From NCBI GenBank assembly GCA_001602455.1, contig CP012157.1:3095733-3159732 (forward strand): a stretch of 64,000 bases of DNA, given 5' to 3'. The position numbers were made by a program, and so were the translations under genes. Below are positions 6,099-14,976 of this stretch, one piece after another (position 1 is the stretch's first letter; each line of letters starts with the position of its first letter). The DNA comes from Betaproteobacteria bacterium UKL13-2 (lineage in GTDB: Bacteria > Pseudomonadota > Gammaproteobacteria > Burkholderiales > Usitatibacteraceae). The notes under the pieces are model-generated. The model searched no databases and had not been told where the DNA came from. It saw only the letters and a program-made list of their open reading frames with translations.

Positions 6099-7703
6099 TC
6101 ACTTAATTACCACCCACGACACTTCCAGCCAATTGTCTGCTCGATGGATGGCACTCATGTTCGCCCGCATCGCCCACGGGATGATCTGCAAATGGAGCGG
6201 TAGCAGATAGACGTTGTCGTTGTAAATTTTGAACGCCTCAACAATCATCGCCATGCGCTTTTTAGGGTCGAGTTCGCCTTTGACTTGTTGAACGAGCGCG
6301 TCAAACTTGGCGTCCTTCACCTGCCCGTAGTTGTAGTCACCATCACCCACGGTGTTGCGGCTGTGCATAACCGGCTGCAGGGTAAAGATCGGCTCGAAGG
6401 TAGAGCCACCCCAGCCGAGCATATAAAAGCTGGTGTCGAGTTTCTGAATCTTGGCGAAATAGGTTGAGACTGGCATCGTGTTCACACGGACTCGGATGTT
6501 AATTTTGGCGAGCATGCCGGCGACCGACACACAGATGCGCTCATCGGCCAAATACCGACCAATCGGACAGTCGAGCGTGATGTCGAATCCAGTCGGATAA
6601 CCCGCGTCGTTCATGAGTTTTGTTGCGGCGGCAATGTCAAACGGCAGACGTTTGGTGAGCGCTGCCGGCAACCCGGCCGCCACCGGGTTTGGATGTACCA
6701 AACCGGTCGGTGTTGAGAGTCCTCGCATGGCGGTGCGTTTGATCGCCTCGATATCGATGGCCTGATACATCGCCTGCCGCACACGCTTGTCCTTCAGCGG
6801 GTTCTTGCCCTTCACGTTGCTGTAGAGCAACTCATCGCGGCCTTGGTCCATGCCAAAAAACACCACGCGATTTTCGATGCCCTGGATGACTTTCAACGCC
6901 TTGTTGCGTTTGAATTGCTCGAGGTTTTGCACCGCCGGGTCGAGCACAAAATCAATCTCACCTGAAAGCAGCGCTGACATCCGTGTGGCTTCGGACGAGA
7001 TGGGCGTATAGACCACGTCGGTGACATTGCCTTCGAATTTCTTCTCGGCGATGCCCCACCAGTTGGGGTTTTTCTTCAATACTGTTTTGACTTCCGGCTC
7101 GCGCGAGACGAGCATAAAAGGCCCGGTGCCATTGGCGTTACGCGCCGCGAAGGTTTCTTCTTTTGCCGCGTAGTCCTGCACCTTTTCCACCTTGTTGGCG
7201 ATTGCCCAATCGCGGCTCATGATGAACATGTTGACCAGCATCTCGAGCGTGACCGGGTTCGGCACGGGAGTAGTGAGTTCGACGGTGTGTGAATCAATTT
7301 TTCGCGGTTTGCCAATACCATTGGCATAAACACGGAAGTTTGATGTCGGTTGCTGCATTCGTAGAATCGACCAAACAACGTCGTCGGCGGTCAGCGGTTT
7401 GCCGTCGTGAAATTTGACGTTTTTGCGGATGTCAAACACCCAGGTGGTGGGGTTGGGTTGTCGCCAGCCAGTGGCCAGACGCGGGACAATCTCCATGTTT
7501 TTGCCGCGTTCAACCAGCCCTTCAAAAATCTGCCCGTTAAGGTTGTTGTTAACACCTGAGTTTTGAGCGTGCGGGTCGGCCGTCTGCATGTCACCGGCAC
7601 TAGACCAACGCAGGGTTTTTGCCTCGGCGGGCAAAATACATAAAAGAGCCGCCAATCCGCTGGCGAGTAGGCTTGTTAGAACGATGTTTTGGTGGTTTTT
7701 CAT
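6099..7703 (-). CDS. Peptide-type ABC transporter substrate-binding protein (paralog 1)
   Basis: A 534-residue SBP_bac_5 (DppA/OppA-type) periplasmic protein. A signal peptide occupies residues 1-28 (cleavage after ILPAEA). The mature protein opens KTLRWSSAGDMQTADPHAQN. Family motifs include FHDGKPLTADDVVWS near residue 100 and ARNANGTGPFML near 190. It is paralogous to the two binding proteins at 15.9 and 18.0 kb, with which it shares the NGTGxFxL and DQGRxELxYSNVKGKNP patterns. It stands alone here, about 10 kb from the permease genes and on the other strand, so it likely feeds the same permease from its own promoter. The exact ligand cannot be told; peptides or glutathione-like compounds are likely. 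Confidence 0.88.
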   Translation of the reverse strand: MKNHQNIVLTSLLASGLAALLCILPAEAKTLRWSSAGDMQTADPHAQNSGVNNNLNGQIFEGLVERGKNMEIVPRLATGWRQPNPTTWVFDIRKNVKFHDGKPLTADDVVWSILRMQQPTSNFRVYANGIGKPRKIDSHTVELTTPVPNPVTLEMLVNMFIMSRDWAIANKVEKVQDYAAKEETFAARNANGTGPFMLVSREPEVKTVLKKNPNWWGIAEKKFEGNVTDVVYTPISSEATRMSALLSGEIDFVLDPAVQNLEQFKRNKALKVIQGIENRVVFFGMDQGRDELLYSNVKGKNPLKDKRVRQAMYQAIDIEAIKRTAMRGLSTPTGLVHPNPVAAGLPAALTKRLPFDIAAATKLMNDAGYPTGFDITLDCPIGRYLADERICVSVAGMLAKINIRVRVNTMPVSTYFAKIQKLDTSFYMLGWGGSTFEPIFTLQPVMHSRNTVGDGDYNYGQVKDAKFDALVQQVKGELDPKKRMAMIVEAFKIYNDNVYLLPLHLQIIPWAMRANMSAIHRADNWLEVSWVVIK

Positions 7704-7785
7704 AGGTCTGCCGTTTGCGTAAGAAGAGCCATTTGAAAATGAATGGCCGGTCAGGTTTGTCTCGATGCCGATGCTACCGTAAACT

Positions 7786-9669
7786 GTGCACTCCGCACCT
7801 TTTTGCCAGAACGTTTGGTTCCCCCGCGTGATCCGCTACCGCATCATCCCCGTCCACCCCGCAGCGCACCTGTTCGAGGTCACGGTTACCGTCGACAAGC
7901 CGGATGAGGCTGGCCAGCGTTTTATCTTGCCGACGTGGATTCCTGGAAGCTACATGATCCGGGAATTCGCACGGCACATCGTCAGCGTCACCGCGACCAG
8001 CGTTGGTCAAAATGTCGTGTGCGAAAAGGTTAACAAGTGTACATGGCAGTGTGCGCCAGTTAAGCATTCTTTGTCGTTAATTTACACCGTCTATGCTTGG
8101 GACTTATCGGTTCGCGGTGCACACCTCGACGACACGCACGGGTTCTTCAACGGCGCGAACGTTTTCATGCTCGCCGAAGGCTTCCGCGGTGCTGCCTGCG
8201 CGGTCGAGATTCACCGTCCTCACGGTGAGCGGTATGCGAACTGGGCGATTGCGACGGCGTTAACAGGGCCACCAAGCGACACAGCGGGCAGACCCTTCGG
8301 CACGTATCACGCCGCGAGTTACGACGAGCTGATCGACCATCCGGTGGAGATGGGAACCTTCACTCATGTGACCTTTGAGGCGTGCGGCGTTGCACATCAC
8401 ATCGCATTGACAGGCAAACATCGTGCCGACACCACGCGCTTGTGTGGTGACCTCACCAAGATATGCGAGACGCAGATTCGCTTATTTGAGCCTTCGACCG
8501 CCGAGGCTCCCATGACTGAATACTGGTTTCTGGTGATGGTTGTAGGCGATGGATTCGGCGGACTGGAGCATCGTGCCTCAACCGCACTCATCGTCAGTCG
8601 CGATGCATTGCCGCTAGCCAACGAGTCGCGTGTCACCATCGGCTATCGCAAGTTTCTCTCGCTGGTATCGCACGAATATTTCCATACTTGGAATGTGAAG
8701 CGCATCATGCCGCAGCGTTTCATCTCTCATGACTTGACGACTGAAAACTACACCAAACAACTGTGGTTTTTTGAAGGTTTTACCGATTACTACGATGATT
8801 TAATACTGGTGCGTTGTGGCGTGATTAGTGCACTCGAGTATTTGGAGATCGAAGCCGACTGCATTGGCCGTGTGCTCACACAGGCCGGACGCACCAAACA
8901 AAGTGTTGCGGAATCGTCGTTTGATGCCTGGATCAAGTATTACCGTGCGGACGAGAACGCGCCCAATAGCATCGTGAGCTACTACCAGAAAGGTGCCCTC
9001 GTTGGCCTCGCCCTAGATCTCATCATTCGCGAAAAAACGCGAGATCACGCGTCGCTCGACGACGTCATGCGATCGCTGTGGGTGCGCTTCGGCAAGCGCG
9101 GCATTGGTGTACCAGAAGGTGAAATTGAGCGTACCGCAAGCGAGGTGGCTGGCACCGACTTGAGCGCTTTTTTTGCCGATGTAATCGATGGCACCAGAGA
9201 CCCCGATCTCACGACTCTGCTGCCGACGGCGGGGGTTACGCTATCGTGGCGTACCAACGGCGCGCATAACGCGCACAACACGCATAACGCGCATAACACG
9301 AACAACACGAGGGACATAAAAACGCCAGAGCGCACGCCGCCGGGAATTGGCGCCAAGATCGGTAGCGATGGAAACGGCGATGCCAAGCTCATGCAAGTCT
9401 TTGACGGTGGCGCGGCGATGGCCGCGGGCCTCTCCGCAGGGGACACCATCATCGCGTTAGACGGTTTACGTGTGAATGCCGGAAGCGTCGAACGCCGCCT
9501 GAAGTCATATGATATTGGCGACGTGTTAGACGTCGTTGCATTTCGCCGCGACGAAATGATGCAACTCAAGATCACATTGCTTGAGCCGATCATCAAAACT
9601 TGTGTACTCACGTTGACCGACACGCCAGCAGATGCCAAATTGCGGCGAATGAATTGGCTGGGACGTTAG
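7786..9669 (+). CDS. M61-family metallopeptidase with PDZ domain (glycyl aminopeptidase type)
   Basis: The 627-residue protein starts with an M61 N-terminal beta domain (IRYRIIPVHPAAHLFEVTVTV...PTWIPGSYMIREFARH). The zinc site is HEYFHTWN (His296, His300), with the third ligand in FEGFTDYYDD (Glu330). A C-terminal PDZ domain lies at about 530-610 (DGGAAMAAGLSAGDTIIALDG). Between the two is a low-complexity linker (HNAHNTHNAHNTNNT, about 493-508) made by a short DNA repeat. Start choice is uncertain: GTG at 7786, or GTG at 7828 (giving VIRYRI), which fits the usual family N-terminus better. M61 enzymes remove N-terminal residues, preferring glycine in the characterised case. No signal peptide is evident. 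A family-B repeat begins at its stop codon. Confidence 0.85.
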   Translation: MHSAPFCQNVWFPRVIRYRIIPVHPAAHLFEVTVTVDKPDEAGQRFILPTWIPGSYMIREFARHIVSVTATSVGQNVVCEKVNKCTWQCAPVKHSLSLIYTVYAWDLSVRGAHLDDTHGFFNGANVFMLAEGFRGAACAVEIHRPHGERYANWAIATALTGPPSDTAGRPFGTYHAASYDELIDHPVEMGTFTHVTFEACGVAHHIALTGKHRADTTRLCGDLTKICETQIRLFEPSTAEAPMTEYWFLVMVVGDGFGGLEHRASTALIVSRDALPLANESRVTIGYRKFLSLVSHEYFHTWNVKRIMPQRFISHDLTTENYTKQLWFFEGFTDYYDDLILVRCGVISALEYLEIEADCIGRVLTQAGRTKQSVAESSFDAWIKYYRADENAPNSIVSYYQKGALVGLALDLIIREKTRDHASLDDVMRSLWVRFGKRGIGVPEGEIERTASEVAGTDLSAFFADVIDGTRDPDLTTLLPTAGVTLSWRTNGAHNAHNTHNAHNTNNTRDIKTPERTPPGIGAKIGSDGNGDAKLMQVFDGGAAMAAGLSAGDTIIALDGLRVNAGSVERRLKSYDIGDVLDVVAFRRDEMMQLKITLLEPIIKTCVLTLTDTPADAKLRRMNWLGR

Positions 9670-9712
9670 CCTGAACGTTTAATGGGGGCGCGTTCGAAAG
9701 CGGTTCAGTAGG
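9667..9712 (+). repeat. Repeat family B, truncated copy 1 (starts at a TAG stop codon)
   Basis: TAGCCTGAACGTTTAATGGGGGCG is the 5' end of a family with fuller copies at 17608, 34852 (minus) and 40423 (minus). The first three bases are the TAG stop of the M61 gene. The copy continues as GCGTTCGAAAGCGG, then is replaced by a family-A repeat near 9713. Confidence 0.6.
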
Positions 9713-10026
9713 TGAGCGGGCGAAGTTCGTGCCGACGGGTTTGGCAAACACGGGACACGTACCCAGTGTACGGCGAGCACCGTCGGCGCGAAATTCGCCC
9801 GCGCAGCAGTTTATAGAAGTGTCCTATTTTGAAACTTGCCAATTGACGGGCATCTTCAGGCAAAAACACGCGGAATACCTTATGAATAAACGACTTTTCC
9901 TTGTGGGAACTTCTAAAAACCTACTGCGCGGGCGAATCTGTCAGTTCCGGTGCTCGCCGTACACTGGGTACGTGTCCGCTCCGCACTGCCAACTTCACCC
10001 GCTCGTGACGGTTTTTAGAAGTTCCC
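9713..10026. repeat. Composite repeat A-P-A' (inverted pair of family A)
   Basis: Two family-A units face each other: 9713-9824 (left end missing) and 9905-10026 (reverse orientation, ending GGTTTTTAGAAGTTCCC). Each contains the conserved core ACGTACCCAGTGTACGGCG. About 80 bp of degenerate palindrome (CGGGCATCTTCAGGC) separates them. The right unit ends directly against the leader region of the gamma-glutamyltransferase gene. Confidence 0.7.
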
Positions 10027-10030
10027 TTGT

Positions 10031-11824
10031 TTGTGCGGGCTTAATCTCGGCCGTAGCGCTGGCCCAATCTCAGCCCATCCAGCGCAACCCATCGAGCAGC
10101 AACCCATCGCGCCCACACGCGACGCCCCCGAACCGGCCGGCCAATCGGTCGAGCGCAAGGCAAGTTTCTCCAAGCGCGATATGGTCGCAGCGGCACATCC
10201 GCTTGCCACTGAGGCGGGTGTCGAAGTTTTAGCCAAAGGTGGAAGCGCCGTCGATGCTGCCATTGCGGTGCAAATGGTCTTAAACCTCGTCGAGCCGCAA
10301 TCGTCTGGTATTGGCGGCGGATCGTTCATGTTGCATTACGATGCAAAACGAAACGCCACCGTTGCTTACGACGGGCGTGAGGTTGCCCCACAAGCGGCCA
10401 CACCATCGATGTTCTTAGGCGAGGAGGGCAAACCCATGCGCTTTGCCGATGCGGTCCGCAGCGGCAAATCGTTCGGTATTCCCGGCACACTGCGCTCGCT
10501 GGAAGCCGCACACGCGGCGCACGGAAAATTGCCTTGGGCGGCGCTGTTTCAACCCGCCATCCGTCTCGCGGAGACTGGCTATGCACTTTCGGCGCGCACC
10601 GTGCAGCAGGCCGGCAACAGCACAATCTTGCGCGACACGCCGCAGACGCGGGCGATCTTCTTCAATGCCGATGGAACACCGAAAGCAGTTGGTACGGTAG
10701 TCAAGAATCCAGCGCTTGCCGCGACGATGAAACGTATTGCTGCCGACGGCGCTGATGCCTTCTACCAAGGCGAGATTGCGCGTGACATCGTCGCCGCTGT
10801 CCGTGGACATACTCGACCGGGCATCGCGACTGAAGCAGATTTTGCCGCTTACCGCGTGCGCATCAGCGAGGCGATTTGTGGTGGTTATCGCGGCAATCGC
10901 GTGTGCAGTATGCCGATGCCTTCCAGTGGTGGTGTCGCGACGCTACAGATTCTGGGCATGCTGGAGCGTTTCGACCTGGCAAAAATGAAACCTGATTCAG
11001 TTGAAGCCGCGCACCTGTTTGCTGAAGCGGGTCGCCTGGCATTTGCCGATCGCGAAAAATTTGCGGCTGATGATCGATTCGCTGAAGTGCCGGTCGCCGC
11101 CATGATTAGTTCCGCATACTTGCATGAACGCAGCGCCTTGATTCGTACTGATCGCAGCCTCGGCCGTGCCTCGCCGGGCACTCCTGCTTTGGCAAAACTT
11201 TCCCAAGCCGGAGACGCCATGACAAGTCTCACCGGCACCAGCCACTTTTCTATTGTTGACGCTGATGGAAACGCCGTCAGCATGACAACCTCGGTTGATG
11301 CGTCTTTCGGCAGCCAAATTTTTGTGCGTGGTTTTTTTCTAAATAACCAGATGACAGATTTTTCGTTAACGCCCGTCGACGCCGCCGGGCTGCCAATCGC
11401 AAACGCCATTGCACCCGGCAAACGCCCGCGCAGCACGATGGCGCCGGTCATTGTTTTTGACGACAAAGGCAAACTCAAGATGGTGATTGGTTCGGCGTTG
11501 GGTGCCACCATCGTCAACTCGGTCACCAAAACCATCATCGGCGCACTGGATTGGCAGCTCGATATACAAGCGGCAATTTCGCTGCCCAATGGCGGCAGTC
11601 GTAATGGCCCGACCGATATCGAACGCGGCGCGAATGCCGAGAAGTTAGCGGCCGCGTTGCGCGCTATCGGTCATGAAGTCCGCGTCGGCGATATTCCGAG
11701 TGGGTTGCACGGCGTGTTACGCGTCCCCGGCGGTTGGCAGGGCGGCGTTGACCCGCGTCGTGAAGGTTGGCCAGAGGCAACCAACGATAAGGCAATATCA
11801 TTTTTCGCGCCGTGCCATATTTGA
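10031..11824 (+). CDS. ggt: Gamma-glutamyltransferase, with disturbed N-terminus
   Basis: Of 597 codons, those from about residue 40 on are a full [34 protein letters not shown], and the autoprocessing site [11 protein letters not shown] with Thr403 as the nucleophile. The small subunit follows ([23 protein letters not shown]). GGTs are periplasmic or secreted and hydrolyse glutathione or transfer its glutamyl group. The expected signal peptide is not in this frame: the sequence [16 protein letters not shown] is encoded just upstream in another frame, and a family-A repeat ends at 10026. Either a one-base change (or sequencing error) between about 10075 and 10160 or an unusual TTG start at 10031 is implied. 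Downstream lies the FKBP lipoprotein gene, 13 bp away. Confidence 0.85.
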   Translation: MCGLNLGRSAGPISAHPAQPIEQQPIAPTRDAPEPAGQSVERKASFSKRDMVAAAHPLATEAGVEVLAKGGSAVDAAIAVQMVLNLVEPQSSGIGGGSFMLHYDAKRNATVAYDGREVAPQAATPSMFLGEEGKPMRFADAVRSGKSFGIPGTLRSLEAAHAAHGKLPWAALFQPAIRLAETGYALSARTVQQAGNSTILRDTPQTRAIFFNADGTPKAVGTVVKNPALAATMKRIAADGADAFYQGEIARDIVAAVRGHTRPGIATEADFAAYRVRISEAICGGYRGNRVCSMPMPSSGGVATLQILGMLERFDLAKMKPDSVEAAHLFAEAGRLAFADREKFAADDRFAEVPVAAMISSAYLHERSALIRTDRSLGRASPGTPALAKLSQAGDAMTSLTGTSHFSIVDADGNAVSMTTSVDASFGSQIFVRGFFLNNQMTDFSLTPVDAAGLPIANAIAPGKRPRSTMAPVIVFDDKGKLKMVIGSALGATIVNSVTKTIIGALDWQLDIQAAISLPNGGSRNGPTDIERGANAEKLAAALRAIGHEVRVGDIPSGLHGVLRVPGGWQGGVDPRREGWPEATNDKAISFFAPCHI

Positions 11825-11837
11825 AGGAAAATGCCGT

Positions 11838-12299
11838 ATGAAAAAATTACTCCTCACCTCACTGCTTCTTCTTTCCACTTTTCTGACAGGCTGCAAAATG
11901 ACCTCTGCCCCTACCCCCCCCGCCCCCATTTACCCTTCCGCCGTCACCGAACTCACCAAAATTGATACGGTCGCGGGCGCGGGGATCATCGCAGCCGCAG
12001 GAAATACCGTGCGCGTGCACTACACCGGTTGGTTGTTTATTCCGGGTGCCAGTGGCGCAGCCGGCAGCAAAGGTAATAAATTTGATTCCTCCTTGGATCG
12101 CAACGACCCCTTTGAATTTACGCTTGGCCAGCGCCGTGTGATTGCCGGCTGGGAGCAAGGTGTCGCTGGTATGGCGATCGGCGGTAAGCGTACCCTGATC
12201 ATTCCACCAGACCTTGGTTATGGCGCGCGCGGTGCAGGCGGTGTCATTCCGCCAAACGCAACGCTGGTGTTTGAAATCGAACTTCTGGCAATCAAGTAG
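11838..12299 (+). CDS. FKBP-type peptidyl-prolyl isomerase, lipoprotein
   Basis: The ATG at 11838 gives 153 residues beginning with a lipoprotein signal ([19 protein letters not shown]; lipidated Cys19). A proline-rich linker follows, then one FKBP domain ([68 protein letters not shown]). The domain is complete and should catalyse cis-trans proline isomerisation, anchored to the outer or inner membrane. It follows ggt by 13 bp, so the two may be co-transcribed, with the isomerase possibly helping periplasmic folding. The frame stays open upstream, but the signal sequence fixes this start. Confidence 0.9.
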   Translation: MKKLLLTSLLLLSTFLTGCKMTSAPTPPAPIYPSAVTELTKIDTVAGAGIIAAAGNTVRVHYTGWLFIPGASGAAGSKGNKFDSSLDRNDPFEFTLGQRRVIAGWEQGVAGMAIGGKRTLIIPPDLGYGARGAGGVIPPNATLVFEIELLAIK

Positions 12300-12303
12300 T
12301 TTT

Positions 12304-13047
12304 ATGCAGACCTTCGGTGCCATCATCATCGGTGATGAAATCTTGTCAGGTAAACGCCAAGACAAACACCTGTCGAAGGTTATCGAGCAACTTGCCAAGC
12401 GCGGGCTCTCGTTGTCATACGCCAACTACGTCGGCGACGAGCCCCCGCGCATCACCGCAGTATTGCGGCAATCGTTTGCCACCAACGATGTGGTGTTCTC
12501 GTTTGGCGGTATCGGTGCCACACCCGATGACCACACCCGCCAGTGTGCGGCGGCTGCATTGGGTGTCGGTCTGGCTGAACACCCAGAGGCGATTGCACAG
12601 ATGCAAGCCAAGCCGGATTTCGAATTGACGCCGCATCGACGGCGTATGGCGGAGTTCCCGATTGGCGCCACCATCGTTCCGAATCCATATAACCGTATCG
12701 CCGCGTTTTCGTGTGGCGACCACCACTTTCTACCGGGTTTTCCGGAGATGTCGTGGCCAATGATGGAGTGGGTGCTGGAAACGCGCTACTCACACCTCTT
12801 CCATCGCGTGCAGAGCGCCAGCGAATCCATCTTGATCCAAGATGCCGGTGAATCGAACTTGATCGACATGATGAATGCCATCTTGGCGCGCTACCCGAAC
12901 ATTCGTCTTTCGTCGCTACCAAAACATATCCCCGGCGGACGGCAGATTGAGTTCTCCTTGTCCGGCAGTCCTGGTGATGTACCCGCCGCAATGGCTCAAG
13001 CCCGAGCAGAAGTCACACGACTAGGTTATTCGTTTACCGACCTCTAG
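12304..13047 (+). CDS. Molybdopterin-binding (MoaB/CinA-N-like) domain protein
   Basis: The ATG at 12304 gives 247 residues with the MoCF_biosynth fold at the N-terminus: FGAIIIGDEILSGKRQDKH, VGDEPPRITAVL and VFSFGGIGATPDDHTRQ. The GGIGATPDD motif is the pterin-binding signature shared by MogA, MoeA and CinA. The C-terminal half (FLPGFPEMSWPMMEWVL and beyond) matches the companion region of stand-alone CinA-like proteins, without the amidase domain. It starts 4 bp after the FKBP stop, probably the same transcript. The true substrate is unknown; many such proteins are annotated as competence/damage-inducible without evidence. Confidence 0.8.
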   Translation: MQTFGAIIIGDEILSGKRQDKHLSKVIEQLAKRGLSLSYANYVGDEPPRITAVLRQSFATNDVVFSFGGIGATPDDHTRQCAAAALGVGLAEHPEAIAQMQAKPDFELTPHRRRMAEFPIGATIVPNPYNRIAAFSCGDHHFLPGFPEMSWPMMEWVLETRYSHLFHRVQSASESILIQDAGESNLIDMMNAILARYPNIRLSSLPKHIPGGRQIEFSLSGSPGDVPAAMAQARAEVTRLGYSFTDL

Positions 13048-13136
13048 CGGATTCGGAGTATCAATATGGGACTGCTCGATAACGCTGGTGCCGCCGAGAC
13101 AAGTTCTCCCCCCCGTTGTACCCGACATTACCTGAC

Positions 13137-13730
13137 GTGAATCACCGCATCTTGCATCAATTCGTTTGGGTTAGCGTTGTTTGGCTGGTCGCACAATCCA
13201 GCGTACACGCGAGCACCGATGCGCCTTGGTCGGCGCTCAAACAGGGTGGACATGTTTTCTTGCTTCGTCACACCGAAACTGTTCCCGGCATTGGTGACCC
13301 GCCCGGCTATCGGCTCGATGACTGCAAAACACAACGCAACCTCAGCGCCGCAGGCCGCGCACAGGCACGCGCGTGGGGCAAGGCATTTGCCGACAACGGT
13401 GTTCAAACGAGTGATGTGTTTTCTTCGGTGTGGTGTCGTTGTGTGGATACTGCCGTGCTGGCGTTTGGCAAAGCCGATACATGGCCGGCGCTCAATTCCC
13501 ATTTCGACACTGGATCGGGAGAGATACAGGCCGAGCAAGTGCGCGGCGGCATCACGACGCGGATGAAACCGGGCAAGACCTTGGTACTGGTCACGCACCA
13601 GGTCAACATCACCGCACTCACCGGTCGAACCCCGGCGATGGGGGAAGCGGTCGTGGCGCGGGTTGTGCAGTCGGCTGATAAGTCCAAGCTGCCGCGGCTG
13701 GACGTTGTTGGAATGCTGAAGTTGCCATAG
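13137..13730 (+). CDS. Secreted histidine-phosphatase-superfamily protein
   Basis: From the GTG at 13137 (MNHRILHQFVWVSVVWLVAQ) the protein has 197 residues with a signal peptide cleaved near VHA-STDA; a TTG at 13116 would add seven residues. The phosphatase core shows the RHT catalytic motif (VFLLRHTETVPG), a second arginine in the CKTQRNLSAAGRAQARAWG segment, and the late catalytic histidine in LVLVTHQVNITALTG. This branch-1 type resembles small periplasmic phosphohistidine-fold proteins. The substrate is unknown. The last 12 coding bases and the stop are repeated once just after the gene. Confidence 0.75.
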   Translation: MNHRILHQFVWVSVVWLVAQSSVHASTDAPWSALKQGGHVFLLRHTETVPGIGDPPGYRLDDCKTQRNLSAAGRAQARAWGKAFADNGVQTSDVFSSVWCRCVDTAVLAFGKADTWPALNSHFDTGSGEIQAEQVRGGITTRMKPGKTLVLVTHQVNITALTGRTPAMGEAVVARVVQSADKSKLPRLDVVGMLKLP

Positions 13731-13807
13731 CTGAAGTTGCCATAGAGTACAGGCCCAAAGGACAGGCTCAAAGGACAAGTTCAAAGAACAGATCAAAACC
13801 ACCCTAA

Positions 13808-13858
13808 CGACGAGCGTTTTCAGGCGAAAATGCTTGAAAACGCCCGCCAAATAAGGAC
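13808..13858. repeat. Solo palindrome P (no flanking A repeats)
   Basis: GCGTTTTCA (13814-13822) pairs perfectly with TGAAAACGC (13835-13843) around GGCGAAAATGCT, followed by CCGCC and an AAGGACTTT tail. It matches the palindrome between paired family-A repeats at 39.9 and 55.3 kb. It lies between two convergent genes and could end transcription in both directions, though it has no long T tract. Confidence 0.5.
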
Positions 13859-13859
13859 T

Positions 13860-14594
13860 TTACTTATTCTCTTTTGGGTCTGCGGTCGGCACTGCGGTGG
13901 TCGCGGTGGTCGCGGTGGTGGTCGCGGTGGTCGCGGTGGTCGCGGTGGTGGTCGCGGGCGGTGTTGGTTTTTCCTCGCTGGCGATCGTCGCGACCAATTC
14001 AACTGCAATCTTGACCTCGTCGCTGACCGTCCCCGACCAGCCCTTCATCCCAAACTCGAAGCGTTTGACGGTGAGCTCCGTCGAGGCCATACAGCGCGCT
14101 GCTTTGGCGCTACTCGCTGGCTCACAGCCCGACTTCATCACCGTCAGTGTCGCCGGCTTAGTCACACCCACAAGCGTGATATTGCCGTCGATGGCAACAA
14201 GTTTGTCGCCCTCGTAACGAAATCGTATCGACTTGAATTCGATGGTCGGAAAGCGATCAACATTAAAGAACGCCGGGCCGCGCAACATCTGACGTTTTGA
14301 CTCGCTGTCGAAATTTGTCGGCGTTAATGTGGTGGCATCAATGATGACGTGAATCGAGGGTTCACGTTCTGCCACCGGCTTTGCTGGCTCGTAGTTAAGG
14401 AATCCGGTCATGCGGGTAAACGCGCCACGCACTGGAATGAAACCGAGATATGTCGTCTCATAGGTCGTCTTGGTGGCGACGGGATCGATCTCGTAACGCG
14501 CCGCTTGTAGCGGCGTGCTGGCAAACAGCGCCGCCGTGGCGAGAAGTGTTCGCGCCTGCAAGGCGACGATTGCGCTAGTCGAGCGCATCGTCAT
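13860..14594 (-). CDS. YceI-family periplasmic protein with repeat-rich tail
   Basis: The ATG at 14594 (MTMRSTSAIVALQARTLLAT) overlaps the end of the Hsp15 gene by 20 bp and gives 244 residues. A signal peptide (cleaved near LQA) precedes the YceI lipocalin-like barrel: YEIDPVATKTTYETTYLGF, RGAFTRMTGFLNYEP, SEVKIAVELVA-type final strands. YceI proteins bind isoprenoid-type lipids in the periplasm. The last 35 residues are a low-complexity Thr/Ala tail (ATTTATTATTATTTATTATT) encoded by 9-bp GTGGTCGCG-type units on the plus strand at about 13888-13962. It is unlike the family's usual end and is prone to length change. Confidence 0.85.
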   Translation of the reverse strand: MTMRSTSAIVALQARTLLATAALFASTPLQAARYEIDPVATKTTYETTYLGFIPVRGAFTRMTGFLNYEPAKPVAEREPSIHVIIDATTLTPTNFDSESKRQMLRGPAFFNVDRFPTIEFKSIRFRYEGDKLVAIDGNITLVGVTKPATLTVMKSGCEPASSAKAARCMASTELTVKRFEFGMKGWSGTVSDEVKIAVELVATIASEEKPTPPATTTATTATTATTTATTATTAVPTADPKENK

Positions 14595-14973
14595 GGTTGT
14601 ATTGACCAGCAATAAATTTATCGATCACGCGGCGATCTTTCTTTGTGGGTCGGCCGGGGAACACCGGCGGCGGCAAATCTTTCAACTCTTTTCTCAGCGA
14701 TTCCCGTGCCGCGAGACTGTCTTGCGTCTCCGTATAGAAGGTCTGGGCAATCTTGGCCGCAACCCGCTTTTCCGCGACACTCGTCACGACGATACACCAT
14801 TCATATGGCGGTTTTCTGACCAGAATGGCGTCGCCCACTTTCACCGTCTTTGCCGGTTTTACACGCTCATCGTTGACGTACACACGACCCGCGTTGATCG
14901 CGTCGATGGCGATTTGGCGGGTTTTGAAGAAACGCGCGGACCACAGCCATTTATCGATTCGCGTTTGTTCCAT
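14575..14973 (-). CDS. hslR: Hsp15-like S4-domain RNA-binding protein
   Basis: A 132-residue protein with an N-terminal S4 domain (RIDKWLWSARFFKTRQIAID, INAGRVYVNDERVKPAKTVK) and the Hsp15-type continuation (YEWCIVVTSVAEKRVAAKIA...GRPTKKDRRVIDKFI). Hsp15 binds stalled 50S subunits carrying nascent chains after heat shock and recycles them. It begins 3 bp after the stop of the proteasome-homolog gene and overlaps the YceI gene, so the three form one operon. Placement beside a proteasome-like protease suggests a shared protein-quality role (inference). Confidence 0.88.
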   Translation of the reverse strand: MEQTRIDKWLWSARFFKTRQIAIDAINAGRVYVNDERVKPAKTVKVGDAILVRKPPYEWCIVVTSVAEKRVAAKIAQTFYTETQDSLAARESLRKELKDLPPPVFPGRPTKKDRRVIDKFIAGQYNHDDALD

Positions 14974-14976
14974 CCC

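Noticed and set aside
9045-9638. Long minus-strand frame within the M61 gene
   Set aside because: Shadow frame in the opposite strand of a well-supported gene; composition is typical of an antisense artefact.
9729-10232. A 167-codon frame across repeats A
   Set aside because: Most of it translates repeat DNA. Only the [16 protein letters not shown] part is meaningful and is discussed with the GGT leader.
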